Of a stretch of DNA of 64,000 bases, positions 34,667-45,800 are shown piece after piece (positions within the stretch are counted from its first letter, which is position 1; each line of letters opens with the position of its first letter). The position numbers were made by a program, and so were the translations under genes. The notes beneath the pieces were generated by a model. The model had not been told where the DNA came from and searched no databases. It saw only the letters and a list, made by a program, of their open reading frames with translations. This DNA comes from Lachnospiraceae bacterium NC2004 (GTDB lineage Bacteria > Bacillota > Clostridia > Lachnospirales > Lachnospiraceae): NCBI GenBank assembly GCA_000621905.1, contig JHXB01000001.1, positions 434,001 through 498,000 on the forward strand, in the 5' to 3' direction.

Positions 34667-36592
34667 TTATTCCTCTATATTCTCCTCAGCCAACTCTTCC
34701 CAAGTCTCATAAAGCATAGAAAGATTATCTAAAGCCTCTTGCCTCTTGATAGATAACTCGTTGAGCTTGGTGTGATCTGACATGTTCTCTGGAAGAGCAA
34801 TCTCTTCATCTATACTTTCAATCAATGCTTCAAGCTCTGCGATTTTTTCCTCGGTCTTTTTAAGATCGTTCTTAATCTTACGTAGTCTAGCCTGTTCCTC
34901 TTTCATTGACTTCCAGTCGTCTTTGCTCTTGGTAGTCTCTTTGACAGCAGCAGAAGAGGAGTTGGCGGTTTCATTTGCCAAAGATAATTCTTTCTTCTTG
35001 TCTATGTAGTAGTCGTAATTACCTTTGTATTCGGTAAAATGCTTATCCTCAAGTTCAAGAATCCTGCTGGCTGTACGATTGACAAAGTATCTGTCATGTG
35101 AAACATAAAGCACAGTGCCTTCGTAGTTTAAAAGAGCATCCTCTAAGATTTCCTTCGACTCAATATCTAAGTGGTTAGTAGGCTCGTCAAGAATCAGGAA
35201 ATTATAACTTCCAAGCATAAGCTTTGCAAGACTCACTCGTCCACGCTCGCCACCGCTAAGTGAAGAAATCTTCTTAAATACATCCTCACCGGTAAATAAA
35301 AACGCAGCTAATACATTTCTAATCTTGGTGTTGTTAAGGTCCGGATAAGCATCTGAAATCTCTTCAAAGATGGTGTTGGTATCAGTAAGGTTGGCACTAG
35401 CCTGATCGTAGTATCCAATCTTAACCTTGGTTCCAAGTCTTACCTTTCCGGACGTTTGATGAAGCTGCTTGGTAATAATCTTAAGAAGAGTAGTCTTACC
35501 TGTACCGTTTCTACCGATTATTGCAACCTTCTCGCCGCGCTTTATAAATATATCTGTGCTTTCAAAGAGAACATCGTTAGAAAATGCCATGCTCAAGTCT
35601 GTAATATCGATTACATCATTACCGCTTGCAATTGAAGGTTCAAGCTTAAGTGTCATCTTGGACTTAACTTCTGTAGGCTTATCAATCACTTCCATCTTAT
35701 CAAGCATTTTAACTCTCGATTCGGCGCGTTTGATTGATTTCTCGCGGTTAAACTGTCTAAGTTTATCAATAACTTCTTCCTGATGCTTGATCTCAGCCTG
35801 TTGTTTCTCGTAAGCGTTAAGTCTAGCTTTTCTAAGTTCGGCCTTCTTATGAGCATAATCAGTGTATCCGCCTGAAAATGTAGTCGATACGCCGTTATCT
35901 AAATCAACAACCTTAGTTACAACCTTATCTAGGAAATATCTGTCGTGGCTGACAATTAAGACAGCACCGTTATAAGATGATAAGAATTGTTCAAGCCAAG
36001 CTATAGATTCAATATCTAAGTGGTTGGTCGGCTCGTCAAGTATGATAAGGTCAGGACTCATAAGCAGAAGTCTTGCGAGCTCAACTCTGGTCTTATATCC
36101 GCCGGAGAGAACGTTGATAGGCTTGTCATAGTCTTCCTCAGTGAACTTTAGACCTTTTAAGACACCTATTATATCACTTTTATATTGATATCCGTTAAGC
36201 TGCTCGAATCTGGTTGTGTAATTGGTATACGAGTTCATTAAAGACTCTAATTCGTCACCGCTTAAGGATTTCATCTTGATTTCAGTTTCTCTTATCTTGG
36301 CCTCGAGTTCAATAACCTCTTTTTTGGCGTCTTCCATCGCTTCGTAAATGGTAAGATTAAGATTGGTGTCAGGGTGCTGTGAAAGATAGCCTATGGTTGC
36401 TCCGTTCATAATGTGAACAGAACCGCTGTCAGACTCGTATTCTCCGACTATACACTTGATAAGAGTTGATTTGCCGGAACCGTTGATTCCGACTAAAGCA
36501 ACCTTTTCTCTTTCTTCGATAATAAAACTAACCTTGTTAAGTATGGTAACATCAGCAAATGATTTGGTGATGTTTTGACAGTCAAGTATCAT
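34667..36592 (-). CDS. ABC-F family ATPase (ribosome-associated type)
   Basis: A 641-residue protein with two ABC ATPase domains and no membrane segment, as in ABC-F proteins that act on ribosomes (EttA, Uup, YdiF/YkpA type). Domain 1 has GINGSGKST, signature LSGGYKTRVELARL and LIILDEPTNHLDIES. Domain 2 has GRNGTGKTT, LSGGERGRVSLAKL and a second LILDEPTNHLDIES. The linker between domains (about residues 250-300) is Lys/Arg-rich and helical, and the C-terminus is a coiled coil (KKTEEKIAELEALIESIDEE). The two domains do not tell whether it is a housekeeping factor or an antibiotic-protection factor. An AGAGG site precedes ATG. Confidence 0.9.
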   Translation of the reverse strand: MILDCQNITKSFADVTILNKVSFIIEEREKVALVGINGSGKSTLIKCIVGEYESDSGSVHIMNGATIGYLSQHPDTNLNLTIYEAMEDAKKEVIELEAKIRETEIKMKSLSGDELESLMNSYTNYTTRFEQLNGYQYKSDIIGVLKGLKFTEEDYDKPINVLSGGYKTRVELARLLLMSPDLIILDEPTNHLDIESIAWLEQFLSSYNGAVLIVSHDRYFLDKVVTKVVDLDNGVSTTFSGGYTDYAHKKAELRKARLNAYEKQQAEIKHQEEVIDKLRQFNREKSIKRAESRVKMLDKMEVIDKPTEVKSKMTLKLEPSIASGNDVIDITDLSMAFSNDVLFESTDIFIKRGEKVAIIGRNGTGKTTLLKIITKQLHQTSGKVRLGTKVKIGYYDQASANLTDTNTIFEEISDAYPDLNNTKIRNVLAAFLFTGEDVFKKISSLSGGERGRVSLAKLMLGSYNFLILDEPTNHLDIESKEILEDALLNYEGTVLYVSHDRYFVNRTASRILELEDKHFTEYKGNYDYYIDKKKELSLANETANSSSAAVKETTKSKDDWKSMKEEQARLRKIKNDLKKTEEKIAELEALIESIDEEIALPENMSDHTKLNELSIKRQEALDNLSMLYETWEELAEENIEE

Positions 36593-36622
36593 AATAAACC
36601 TCTTCTTTAAAGTATTTATACT

Positions 36623-36651
36623 ATGATATATAAATTTCTTGATATCTTCAA
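36623..36651 (-). promoter_or_regulatory. promoter of the ABC-F gene
   Basis: On the minus strand: TTGAAG (36651-36646), 17 bases, TATCAT (36628-36623). It lies back-to-back with the rex promoter. Confidence 0.6.
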
Positions 36652-36658
36652 GTGTAGT

Positions 36659-36687
36659 TTGACATTTTTTTCACATAATTTTATAAT
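36659..36687 (+). promoter_or_regulatory. consensus promoter of the rex operon
   Basis: Perfect TTGACA (36659-36664), 17 bases, perfect TATAAT (36682-36687). No obvious Rex operator (TTGTTAA-type palindrome) overlaps it. Confidence 0.85.
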
Positions 36688-36719
36688 ATATAAGACTATG
36701 TACGGAAGGAAGTGAGGTT

Positions 36720-37352
36720 TTGAAAGATAAAGGTATTTCCAGCGCAGTTACCAAGAGACTGCCGAGGTATTATAGATATCTTTCTGATCTCAAGGCTAGT
36801 GGTGTAGAGAGGATTTCATCCAAGGAATTATCGGAGAGAATGAAAGTTACCGCATCACAGATTAGACAGGATTTCAGCAATTTTGGTGGTTTCGGTCAGC
36901 AGGGATATGGATACAACGTAGAGAATCTCTGTACCGAGATTGGTAAGATTTTAGGATTAGATACCAAGCGTAAGCTGGTTATAATCGGAGCCGGTCATAT
37001 TGGTCAAGCTTTAGCTAATTATCAGGGCTTTTCTAAACGCGGTTTTATACTCAGTGGTATTTATGATGCTGATGAATCCCTTGTCGGAAGCCATGTGGGA
37101 GAGTATAGTGTTAAATCCGTGTCTTCTCTTAAAGAGGACATTAAGAACGACGATATCAAGATAGCGGTTATTGCTGTTCCTAAGCATGCAGCGCAGGATG
37201 TCGCTAATATGGTATGTGAATATGGAATAACAGGTATTTGGAATTTTGCTTTAGTTGATTTAAAGGCTCCTGAAAGCTGCGTTGTGGAGAATGTCCACTT
37301 GGTAGAGAGCCTTATGAATCTTGCGTACAATATAAGCGTTAAGGAGTCATAG
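36720..37352 (+). CDS. rex: redox-sensing transcriptional repressor Rex
   Basis: A 210-residue repressor that senses NADH/NAD+ and controls fermentation genes in Gram-positive bacteria. The N-terminal winged helix is clear (LPRYYRYLSDL, ISSKELSERMKVTASQIRQD, FGGFGQQGYGY), followed by a Rossmann domain (KLVIIGAGHIGQALANY). It starts with TTG 36720, seven bases after AAGGAAG; no in-frame ATG gives the full winged helix. It leads a run with a coiled-coil protein and nnr. The NADH link with the downstream NAD(P)HX repair enzyme is suggestive. Confidence 0.95.
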   Translation: MKDKGISSAVTKRLPRYYRYLSDLKASGVERISSKELSERMKVTASQIRQDFSNFGGFGQQGYGYNVENLCTEIGKILGLDTKRKLVIIGAGHIGQALANYQGFSKRGFILSGIYDADESLVGSHVGEYSVKSVSSLKEDIKNDDIKIAVIAVPKHAAQDVANMVCEYGITGIWNFALVDLKAPESCVVENVHLVESLMNLAYNISVKES

Positions 37353-37355
37353 GAT

Positions 37356-38012
37356 ATGGGGCTTTTTAATAACGGCAAGAAGAAATCAGTAAGTATTAAT
37401 CAGAATGACTGGCAGTTTCTAAAGGCTGTACAAGGCAAGGAACTGCCTATTTTAACATTAGATCCCAATTGGCATGCTTTGTTTGCCATGAGAGGCAAGT
37501 CTTTAGAGATTAAGAATCTTGAAAGAAGGCTTACTGATTTGCTGAAAGAGCAATCAAGGTTAACGGAAGCAAGTCAGAATATGTCCGACAAGAAGAAACA
37601 GCTTATGACTAACATTATTCACTCAATGTCTGAAGATGATGAAGTCAACAACAATCTTAAGGCGAAGCAGAAGAAGATGATTGAGAAGATCAATCAACAG
37701 GCTGTTAATAACGAAGACGAGCTTAGAACTATTCCAGACAGGATTAAGAGAGTGAATGAACAATTGCTTTTAGAGACCTTTAGACAGGTTTACTATGAGA
37801 TTTCAATTAATAAGAACGATATAGCTGAACTTGAGAAAGTTATTGATAATTTAAGGGTTGAACTTAATCAGAAGATTATGGAGAAGGACGACAAGGAAGA
37901 GTACAATCATGGTGTTTTTAACACCATCAAGGAGATTGTTGGCATGAGTCCTATCAACATTTATGAAGAGACACACAAAAGTGCCAAAGAGTTAGGGGTG
38001 AGCAGGTCATGA
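37356..38012 (+). CDS. coiled-coil cytoplasmic protein, unknown
   Basis: I do not recognise this 218-residue protein. It is strongly helical with a coiled coil from about residue 50 to 180 (LEIKNLERRLTDLLKEQSRL, DIAELEKVIDNLRVELNQKI) and no membrane segment. The N-terminus has a possible globular motif (ILTLDPNWHALFAMRGKS). It starts four bases after rex and overlaps the next gene by four bases, so it is embedded in the rex-nnr operon. Confidence 0.7.
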   Translation: MGLFNNGKKKSVSINQNDWQFLKAVQGKELPILTLDPNWHALFAMRGKSLEIKNLERRLTDLLKEQSRLTEASQNMSDKKKQLMTNIIHSMSEDDEVNNNLKAKQKKMIEKINQQAVNNEDELRTIPDRIKRVNEQLLLETFRQVYYEISINKNDIAELEKVIDNLRVELNQKIMEKDDKEEYNHGVFNTIKEIVGMSPINIYEETHKSAKELGVSRS

Positions 38013-39649
38013 AATACATTCTTGATCAGAAGCAAATGAAGACGCTCGATAAGCACTCTGTTACCAAACTTCAGATTTCAGAGATTTATCTTATGGAGCA
38101 GGCGGCGACTGCTGTCGTTGAAGAGATTGATGACAGGTATTCTGTTGATCACAGGGTATTGGTGGTTGTTGAAGGTGGCAATAACGGCGGTGATGGTCTT
38201 GCGATTGCAAGACTTTTAACAGATAAAGGGTACAATGTGTGCTGCTACAATGTAGGCCAGATTAAGAAAGTGTCAGCTTCATTTACAGAGCAGTTAAGAC
38301 TCGCCAACGAGCATGGAGTTATTGTCTATGACAGTATACCGGCGTCGGAGTCATTTGACATTGTTATAGATTCAATATTTGGAATTGGTTTAAAACGCCA
38401 GATTAAAGGGGAACACGCTAAGGTTATTGAGTGGATGAACAGAATAGAGGCTGTCAAGATTGCGGTAGATATCCCAAGCGGTGTTCATTCTACTACAGGC
38501 GAGATTATGGGATGTGCTTTTAAGGCTGACCTTACAGTAACATTTGGCTACATGAAATTAGGTCTTACAATGTATCCCGGTGCCGATTTAGCAGGGCTTG
38601 TAGTTGTAAGAAATATCGGTTTTCCTGAGGAAGCGCTTATCTATGCTAAACCTACATACCTAACTTACGGTTCAGGCAAAGCGGCTGTCATGAATTCCAT
38701 GAAGCATTTTCCTAAGAGGGCGAGCAGAACCAACAAAGGCGATTATGGTCATGTCTTGATGATAGTAGGTAGTGAAGGAATGGCAGGAGCTGCTGTTTTG
38801 GCGTGTAAGAGTGCATTAAGAAGCGGATGTGGTCTTGTTAAGGTGCTTACTGCCTCCTCTAACAGAGATATAATACTAAGTTGTATTCCCGAAGCAATTG
38901 TACACACATATGATGATATTGATGAGGCATATAAGGCGATTGACGATAACTGGGCGTGGGCTGATGCTGTATTGATTGGATGCGGTTTATCAAGATCAGA
39001 TATGGCTACTGATATAACAAGAGCAGTAGTTACTTATGCTACAGCTTCTTCACCGAAGAAGCAGGTTATTATAGATGGTGATGCCTTATATATTCTTGGC
39101 AATAACAAGGATATCTTAGAGAGATATAAGAAGCTTGATCCTAACATGAGATGTTATCTTACTTTGACTCCGCACCTTAAGGAGATGTCATATCTTAGTA
39201 AGATGCCGGTTTCCGTTATAAGAGATGACATGTTTAAAGCGGTTAAGACATATATCAAAGAGAGTGGTTTGAGTGGTTTTGTCACTGTGGTATTAAAGGA
39301 TGCGAGAACAGTTATTTCTACCGGCTCAGGTTTGTCTTATGTCAATATGACCGGTAATCATGGAATGGCTACAGCAGGAAGCGGAGATTGTTTAGCCGGA
39401 ATGATGGCGTCTATTATTGCACAGGGTGTAACAAGACCTTCTGACTCAGAAGATAACAAATCACATGCGTCAGACAATCTTCTTCCTGATTTTGATAATC
39501 TTTGGATAAGACTTGCGACAGTTGCCTGTTGCTTACATGGTGCTGCCGGTGATTTCGCTGTTAAGAAGATAGGAACGGTGGCTCTTACGGCATCCGATAT
39601 AGTAGAGTTTTTACCTGAAGTTATGAAATACTACGATGAATTGCACTAA
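38009..39649 (+). CDS. nnr: bifunctional NAD(P)H-hydrate epimerase / ADP-dependent dehydratase
   Basis: A 546-residue fusion that repairs damaged NAD(P)HX. Residues 1 to about 215 are the YjeF-N epimerase (GGNNGGDGLAIARLL; DIVIDSIFGIGL; AVDIPSGVHSTTG). The rest is the ribokinase-like ADP-dependent dehydratase (TNKGDYGHVLMIVGSEGMAG; MATAGSGDCLAGMMAS, carrying the catalytic Asp). The order and length are those of the usual bacterial fusion. It overlaps the upstream coiled-coil gene by four bases, and alr starts 11 bases after it. Confidence 0.94.
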   Translation: MKYILDQKQMKTLDKHSVTKLQISEIYLMEQAATAVVEEIDDRYSVDHRVLVVVEGGNNGGDGLAIARLLTDKGYNVCCYNVGQIKKVSASFTEQLRLANEHGVIVYDSIPASESFDIVIDSIFGIGLKRQIKGEHAKVIEWMNRIEAVKIAVDIPSGVHSTTGEIMGCAFKADLTVTFGYMKLGLTMYPGADLAGLVVVRNIGFPEEALIYAKPTYLTYGSGKAAVMNSMKHFPKRASRTNKGDYGHVLMIVGSEGMAGAAVLACKSALRSGCGLVKVLTASSNRDIILSCIPEAIVHTYDDIDEAYKAIDDNWAWADAVLIGCGLSRSDMATDITRAVVTYATASSPKKQVIIDGDALYILGNNKDILERYKKLDPNMRCYLTLTPHLKEMSYLSKMPVSVIRDDMFKAVKTYIKESGLSGFVTVVLKDARTVISTGSGLSYVNMTGNHGMATAGSGDCLAGMMASIIAQGVTRPSDSEDNKSHASDNLLPDFDNLWIRLATVACCLHGAAGDFAVKKIGTVALTASDIVEFLPEVMKYYDELH

Positions 39650-39659
39650 GGAGAAGGTA

Positions 39660-40835
39660 ATGGAAGAGTATTTAAGAGTATTTGCAAAGGTCGATTTAGA
39701 TGTAATATATAATAATCTTGTTAATGTCAGAGCTAAGCTCAAATCTGACACCAAGCTTATGGCTGTCATCAAGGCCAATGCATACGGTCATGGTGCCAAC
39801 ATGGTAGCAAGACATGTTGAAGATATAGTTGATCAGTTCGCTGTTGCGATTATTGATGAGGCAAGAGAGCTAAGAAGAAGCGGTATCAAGAAGCCTATAT
39901 TAATCCTTGGTTATACTGATGAGTCACAATATAAGGAGCTTGTAGAGCTTGATGTAGCTGCTACGATATATTCGTATGAGCAGGCTAAGAGATTATCTGA
40001 TGTTGCTGTATCAATAGATAAAAAAGCCAAGGTGCATATCAAGATTGATACCGGTATGAGAAGAATCGGTTTCCTGGTTAATGATGACTCAGTTTCAGAG
40101 ATAGAGAAGATTGCCAAGCTTCCTAACCTTGTTATGGATGGCATATTTACTCACCTTTCTAAGGCGGATATGGCAGGTGATGACAATATATCATTTACCA
40201 AGGCTCAATTTGACGGGCTTATGTATATGATTGACGAGCTTTCTAAGAGAGGCGTTATATTCAATATAAGACACTGCGCTAACTCAGCGGGAATTATGGA
40301 TTTCCCTGAGTATCAGCTTGATATGGTGAGATCGGGAATCATCACATATGGATTATATCCTTCCGATGAGCTTGATGCGTCCCATATTGATATTAAGCCT
40401 GCAATGGAGCTTAAGAGTCATGTCATTCACATCAAAGAGATTAACAAAGGCGATTCTATAGGCTACGGCGGCACTTATGTTGCTGATGATGTAAGAAAGA
40501 TCGCGACAATTCCTGTAGGTTACGGTGACGGTTACCTAAGAAGCCTTTCCAATAAAGGAATAGTATTAATAAGAGGCAAGCGTGCTCCAATTGTCGGAAG
40601 AGTGTGCATGGATCAGTTTATGGTTGATGTTACTGATATTCCGGACATTGAGATTAAGGATGAGGTGACGTTGTTTGGAAGAGACGGCGATGAATTCTTG
40701 CCGGTCGATGAAGTTGCTAATCTTGCCGGAAGCTTTAATTACGAGTTCTGCTGTGATGTTGGACTTAGAATTCCAAGGATTTATCATGTCAACGGTAGAG
40801 AGGATGTAGTCATTTCTTATATAGACGAATTATAG
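39660..40835 (+). CDS. alr: alanine racemase
   Basis: A 391-residue PLP enzyme interconverting L- and D-alanine for cell-wall synthesis. The PLP lysine is in AVIKANAYGHGA, the catalytic tyrosine of the second base is in GDSIGYGGTYVA, and the substrate-site motif is GRVCMDQFMVDVTD. Length fits. I chose ATG 39660 behind AAGGAG; a longer frame from 39636 would overlap nnr. It belongs to the rex-nnr run; the next gene has its own promoter. Confidence 0.95.
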   Translation: MEEYLRVFAKVDLDVIYNNLVNVRAKLKSDTKLMAVIKANAYGHGANMVARHVEDIVDQFAVAIIDEARELRRSGIKKPILILGYTDESQYKELVELDVAATIYSYEQAKRLSDVAVSIDKKAKVHIKIDTGMRRIGFLVNDDSVSEIEKIAKLPNLVMDGIFTHLSKADMAGDDNISFTKAQFDGLMYMIDELSKRGVIFNIRHCANSAGIMDFPEYQLDMVRSGIITYGLYPSDELDASHIDIKPAMELKSHVIHIKEINKGDSIGYGGTYVADDVRKIATIPVGYGDGYLRSLSNKGIVLIRGKRAPIVGRVCMDQFMVDVTDIPDIEIKDEVTLFGRDGDEFLPVDEVANLAGSFNYEFCCDVGLRIPRIYHVNGREDVVISYIDEL

Positions 40836-40841
40836 CAAATG

Positions 40842-40870
40842 TTGACGGACACATGTAATTGTGTTACAAT
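40842..40870 (+). promoter_or_regulatory. promoter of the CBS/CorC gene
   Basis: TTGACG (40842-40847), 17 bases, TACAAT (40865-40870), directly after the alr stop. Confidence 0.7.
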
Positions 40871-40914
40871 CGCGAATGTTACTATAACTTTTAAGAAGGG
40901 GTGTTTATTAGCAC

Positions 40915-41754
40915 ATGTCTCAAGGTGGTCCCAAGCGGTTCTTCGGATTATTTAAGAAAGACAACGAAGAAGAGAACCAATTTGAAGAAGAGATTATTAA
41001 CATTTTAAATGAAGGTCACGAACAGGGCGCTATTCAGAACCAGGAAGCTGAGCTTATAAGCAATGTTTTTGAGTTCACAGACAAAGACGCCAAGGATATT
41101 ATGACAATACGTAAGAAGGTTGTCGGTGTAGAGAAGTCTTTGTCTATTAAGGAAGCGGCTGAGTTTATTCTTGATCAGAATTATTCGAGATTTCCTCTTT
41201 ATGAGGAAGATATTGATAATGTAGTCGGCATTTTACATCTTAAGGATGTTATGAAGGCTTATTTTAAGCATGAAGATGTTTCTTTAGAGGATATTGCTAC
41301 GGAGGCTTATTTTGTTCACGAGGCTCAGGATATATCCGATATGTTCAATATGATGCAGAAGACCAAGCAACATATGGCTGTAGTTGTTGATGAGTACGGT
41401 CAGACTTCGGGTATTGTTGCAATGGAAGATATAATCGAAGTTATTCTAGGTAACATTTTCGATGAACATGATGTTGAGGAGAGAGAGTTCGTTAGGCTTT
41501 CTAGACCTAATGAATACATTATCAGAGGCTCTATGAGGCTTGATCACATAACTGATGAGATTGAGGATTTAGTATTTCCTGATGAGGATATCGACACGCT
41601 AAACGGATTTATGATCAATCAGATTGGTCATCTTCCAAAGGAGAAGGAGAAGTATGATATCACATACGGCGGATACAGATTTAGAGCGATTGAGGTAAGA
41701 GATAATATGATTATCTTAGTCAGGGTTATAAAGCTTGATGAGCAACCAAGTTAA
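40915..41754 (+). CDS. CorC/HlyC-type CBS domain protein without membrane domain
   Basis: A 279-residue soluble protein. Two CBS domains are visible: around residues 60-120 ([40 protein letters not shown]) and 125-180 ([20 protein letters not shown]). The C-terminal CorC_HlyC domain follows ([20 protein letters not shown]). Full CNNM-type ion transporters add an N-terminal DUF21 membrane domain, which is absent here, as in the short CorC form. A role in magnesium or cobalt handling is suggested by family only. The nearest G-rich ribosome site is rather far (about 13 bases). Confidence 0.82.
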   Translation: MSQGGPKRFFGLFKKDNEEENQFEEEIINILNEGHEQGAIQNQEAELISNVFEFTDKDAKDIMTIRKKVVGVEKSLSIKEAAEFILDQNYSRFPLYEEDIDNVVGILHLKDVMKAYFKHEDVSLEDIATEAYFVHEAQDISDMFNMMQKTKQHMAVVVDEYGQTSGIVAMEDIIEVILGNIFDEHDVEEREFVRLSRPNEYIIRGSMRLDHITDEIEDLVFPDEDIDTLNGFMINQIGHLPKEKEKYDITYGGYRFRAIEVRDNMIILVRVIKLDEQPS

Positions 41755-41792
41755 ATGAATACAAAGAATTTATATATTTTAAGGAGGACGTT

Positions 41793-42521
41793 ATGTCAGG
41801 ACATTCAAAGTTTTCTAACATTAAGCACAAGAAGGAGAAAAATGACGCAGCTAAGGGTAAGATTTTTACTGTCATCGGTCGTGAGATTGTAGTTGCTGTT
41901 AAGGCAGGTGGACCTGATCCTGAGAACAACTCAAAGCTTCGTGATGTTATAGCCAAAGCTAAAGCCAACAACATGCCTAATGATACTATCGAAAGAGGTA
42001 TCAAGAAGGCTGCCGGAGATGCCAATGCTGCCAATTATGAGTCAGTTACCTACGAGGGATACGGTCCTAACGGTGTTGCTATTATTGTAGATGCTTTGAC
42101 AGACAATAAGAATAGAACTGCAGCTAATGTAAGAAGTGCATTTACCAAGGGTAAAGGAAGTGTTGGTACACAAGGTTGCGTATCATACATGTTCCAGGAG
42201 AAAGGGCAGATCCTTATCGACAAGGAAGAGTGCGATATGGAAGCAGACGACCTCATGATGATTGCTCTTGATGCAGGTGCTGAAGATTTCAACGAGGAAG
42301 AGGATAGCTTCGAGATTCTTACCGCTCCTGATGACTTTACTGCAGTGAGAGAGGCTTTAGAGAAGGAAGGAATCAAGATGGCTGAGGCTGATGTTACCAA
42401 GATTCCTGATACCTATGTTGAGCTTGATGACGAGGAGGCTATTAAGAACCTCAATAAGACTCTTGATTTGCTTGAAGAGGATGATGATGTACAGATGGTA
42501 TATCATAACTGGGATGAGTAA
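41793..42521 (+). CDS. yebC: YebC/PmpR family regulator
   Basis: A 242-residue protein of the YebC/TACO1 family. The N-terminus [18 protein letters not shown] is diagnostic, followed by [19 protein letters not shown] and the middle [16 protein letters not shown] motif. Members act as transcription regulators or help ribosomes translate proline-rich stretches; which applies here is unknown. AAGGAGG precedes ATG 41793. It follows the CBS gene by 38 bases, probably in one transcript, and ends at a strong terminator. Confidence 0.95.
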   Translation: MSGHSKFSNIKHKKEKNDAAKGKIFTVIGREIVVAVKAGGPDPENNSKLRDVIAKAKANNMPNDTIERGIKKAAGDANAANYESVTYEGYGPNGVAIIVDALTDNKNRTAANVRSAFTKGKGSVGTQGCVSYMFQEKGQILIDKEECDMEADDLMMIALDAGAEDFNEEEDSFEILTAPDDFTAVREALEKEGIKMAEADVTKIPDTYVELDDEEAIKNLNKTLDLLEEDDDVQMVYHNWDE

Positions 42522-42535
42522 TAACGAATGAAATG

Positions 42536-42560
42536 ACCGCCCTTTAGGGGCGGTTTTTTT
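42536..42560 (+). terminator. terminator after yebC
   Basis: ACCGCCC (42536-42542) and GGGCGGT (42548-42554) with a 5-base loop and a seven-T tail. The stretch 42561-42755 after it is AT-rich and holds nothing else I can support. Confidence 0.93.
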
Positions 42561-42755
42561 ATTTTAAGAATATTTAATAGTATACTTCACTTAAATGTAA
42601 CAGTAAAATGATAAATTATTATAGTGAAATGCTTTATATAAGCCTATTTGAGTAATTTGTGATGTGGCTTTTTATAATTTCAAAAAGTGCCGATATATTA
42701 TGTGAGTTGTAAATTAGGCGTATTGGCTATGTTTACAATATGTAGTGTGTATTGG

Positions 42756-42784
42756 TTGATATATAACGAGATTTAGTGTATAAT
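42756..42784 (+). promoter_or_regulatory. promoter of the surface-protein operon
   Basis: TTGATA (42756-42761), 17 bases, TATAAT (42779-42784), about 30 bases before the first start codon of the three-gene operon. Confidence 0.75.
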
Positions 42785-42814
42785 AGATTAGTTATATTTA
42801 ACGTGGAGGTTGGT

Positions 42815-45800
42815 ATGATGAGATATAAGAACGGCTTTAATATATATAATAATCATTTTAGGGGGATTATAGCAGCGTTTTTAGTCTGTATTATGATTGT
42901 TTCAACTACAATCACATCTGATTTTATAACACCTAAGGCTGACAAAGCACCGATAGAAGGCAATTCTGAGAATGCCGGCATGTTTAACTATGAGGGTGCA
43001 CCAAGCCTTTACGCAGGTGAAAGTATAACATTAACACTTCTTTCAGGAAGAGGATCTGATGTAGTTTGGTACTGTGACGATCCGGGGAACTACACATCAA
43101 TTCGTACATCTGCAGATAACAACCAAGGAGATACTTTTTATATGGACGTTGTCGGTGGAACCAGTGAAGGTGCAGATGTAACTATTACAGCGATCAATGA
43201 ATCTACACATCAATACAAGAGTATTACACTCAAGGTTTTGGCCAATAATATGTTTTGGTTCACACAGGGACCTGACCACACTAGGATTACAACAGGTAGT
43301 GTGGATCTTCCATATAACGGTAGTATCGTTATCGGTACTAATCAGCTTAAAGACATCAGTTTTACCAACACTACAGGATATGTTTACTACGAGGGTAGTG
43401 GTTCAGCAGGATATACCGTAAGTAACCAGGAGAGCGACACAACCACCAATCCTGAGAATCCTGTTGCATGTTCAAGTCAGTATTCATTTACCGATAATGA
43501 TGGCTATGCTCATAGCATTACAATCAAGCTTAACATACACGTTATTGATACTATTTCTTTGTCACAGCAGAGTGATATTACGGTTTATAAGGGTAGTGAG
43601 AACGGGCCGTCTACATTTGACGTAATTGCGACGGTTACCAATCTTACAGAGAACATCTCATGGAAGGTGTATAGTGGCGACCTTACTGCAGATGCATGTC
43701 TTGCACTAGAGACAGCTGACCCTACCAGAGTTAACCCTGAAGGTATTACTCTTAAGACATCTACAACCAAAGCCAATTCTTCCGTTAACAGGCAGCTTAA
43801 CGATATGGCTAATGTTTCAATTGACAAGGATCTTGATATATCTGTATACGACACATATACAATTCTTGTTTCTCAGCTTATTTACGGTGAGAGATCTATT
43901 AACGCTATATGTCATGTGCATGTATTGCAGCCAGCTACAGGACTTACTCTTTCACAGCATACGGCTAACCTTTTCCTTGGAGGTAACAACGAGCCTGCCA
44001 ATTCAAGAGTAACAATCACCGCAACATTGGTGGGTGACAACGGTTTAGAGCCTAACGATACTACAATCATATGGCAGTCTACAGATAATAGCATTGTTGA
44101 TATTACTTCTAACGGTACAGCCTGTACATTAACTGCAAAGCTTCCGGGTAGTTGTGTCGTAGTTGCTACCTCTAAACAGAATCCGTCTGCAACGGATGTA
44201 ATCTATGTAACTGTTTCGCCTAAGGTCAGCAGTGTAGATATTACTGCCGAAGACATGACGGTCAACTTAGCAGAGCAGTACATTCAGCTTTTTGCAAATG
44301 TTCAGTCAAATGCAGTAGACGAGACAGTTGATACTGCTGATTATGACGCATATGCAAGTGCGCTTAACAAGAATGTTGTATGGTCATCCAACGACAAGAG
44401 TGTTGCAACTGTCGATATGTACACAGGTAAGGTTACGCTTTTGTCTGCAGGTAAGGTCACAATTACCTGTTCTTCAGCGGATGATACCAAGATATCAGAT
44501 TCCATTATTATTACAATTAACGTTCCTGTTGCACAGATTTTCTTGCAGGATAACTATAAGAAGATAAGCGTGGGAGAGAGTTTTACGCTTTACTACCAAT
44601 TGATTTCCAATTATGCTGGTTATGAGCCTTCCAACAAAGAAGTTACCTGGGAGAGTTCTGACGATCAGGTTGCGGTAGTTGATAATGACGGTAAGGTTAC
44701 AGGTGTTTCGGGTGGTACGGCAACCATACTTTGCAGAGCTGACGAAGGTCAGATTACGGCTACGTGTACAGTTGAAGTATACCAGGCGGTTTCAAGAATT
44801 GATTTATCTGCTACATCAATGGAACTTAATGTTGGTCAGGAGGCAGTATTAGAAGCATTTGTCTATCCTACAACAGCTTCACAGCAGACCGTTTCATGGG
44901 AGTCTAACAAACCGGAGATAGTTTCTGTTACCGAAGACGGTGTTGTAACTGCCAATCAGCTTGGAGCTCCTGTTGTTATAACTGCGTATATTGTTGATAA
45001 AGACAGGACTGTTAAGGCTACTTGTATAGTAACTGTAGTTGTTCCGCTTACATCAATTACAGTATCACCGGCTACCAACAATCTTAAGAAGGGGGATACG
45101 GTGTTCCTGACAACATCAGTTACTCCTGAGAATGCTTCAACTAAATCGGTTGTTTATGGCAGTACGGACCCTTCTGTAGCCGTAGTTGACGCTAACGGAC
45201 TTGTTACAGCCGTCGGAGGCGGAGATTGCTATATAACCGCCAGGTCAAGCGGTAACAGGGATATGATGACGAGTTCGTATATAGTTGTTGATGAGAGCGT
45301 TGAGGGATTGACTCTTAATAAATACACTAAGACACTTTCTAAAGGAAGTCAGTTCTTATTGGTTGCCAAGATCAAAAACAAGACTGCTACCAACCAGGAT
45401 ATTTATTGGAGTAGCACTAATGACAGTATTGCTACAGTTAATCAGAATGGTGTTGTTACAGCCAAGGGTTACGGAAGCTGTTATGTAACGGCTCACACCA
45501 TGGATGGATCTAATCTGACAAGATCATGTAAGATTATTGTAAGGCGGTATGTATCAAGCATCAAACTTAAACCTTCAAAACTATATATAAAGGTTAAGAC
45601 CAAAGCGACTATTAAAGCGACGGTTAGCCCGTCCAATGCAAGCGTTAAGACGCTAAAATGGACAAGTTCTAACAGTAAGATTGCATCGGTTACCAATAAG
45701 GGAGTTGTAACCGGCAAGAAGATAGGCAATTGTACGATAACTTGTAAGGCTACGGACGGAAGCGGAGTCAAGAAGACGATTAAGGTTTATGTTAAGAAGT

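Noticed and set aside
42776-42814. Earlier start for the first Big_2 protein
   Set aside because: The ATG at 42776 overlaps the -10 box at 42779-42784, so it would not be within the mRNA.
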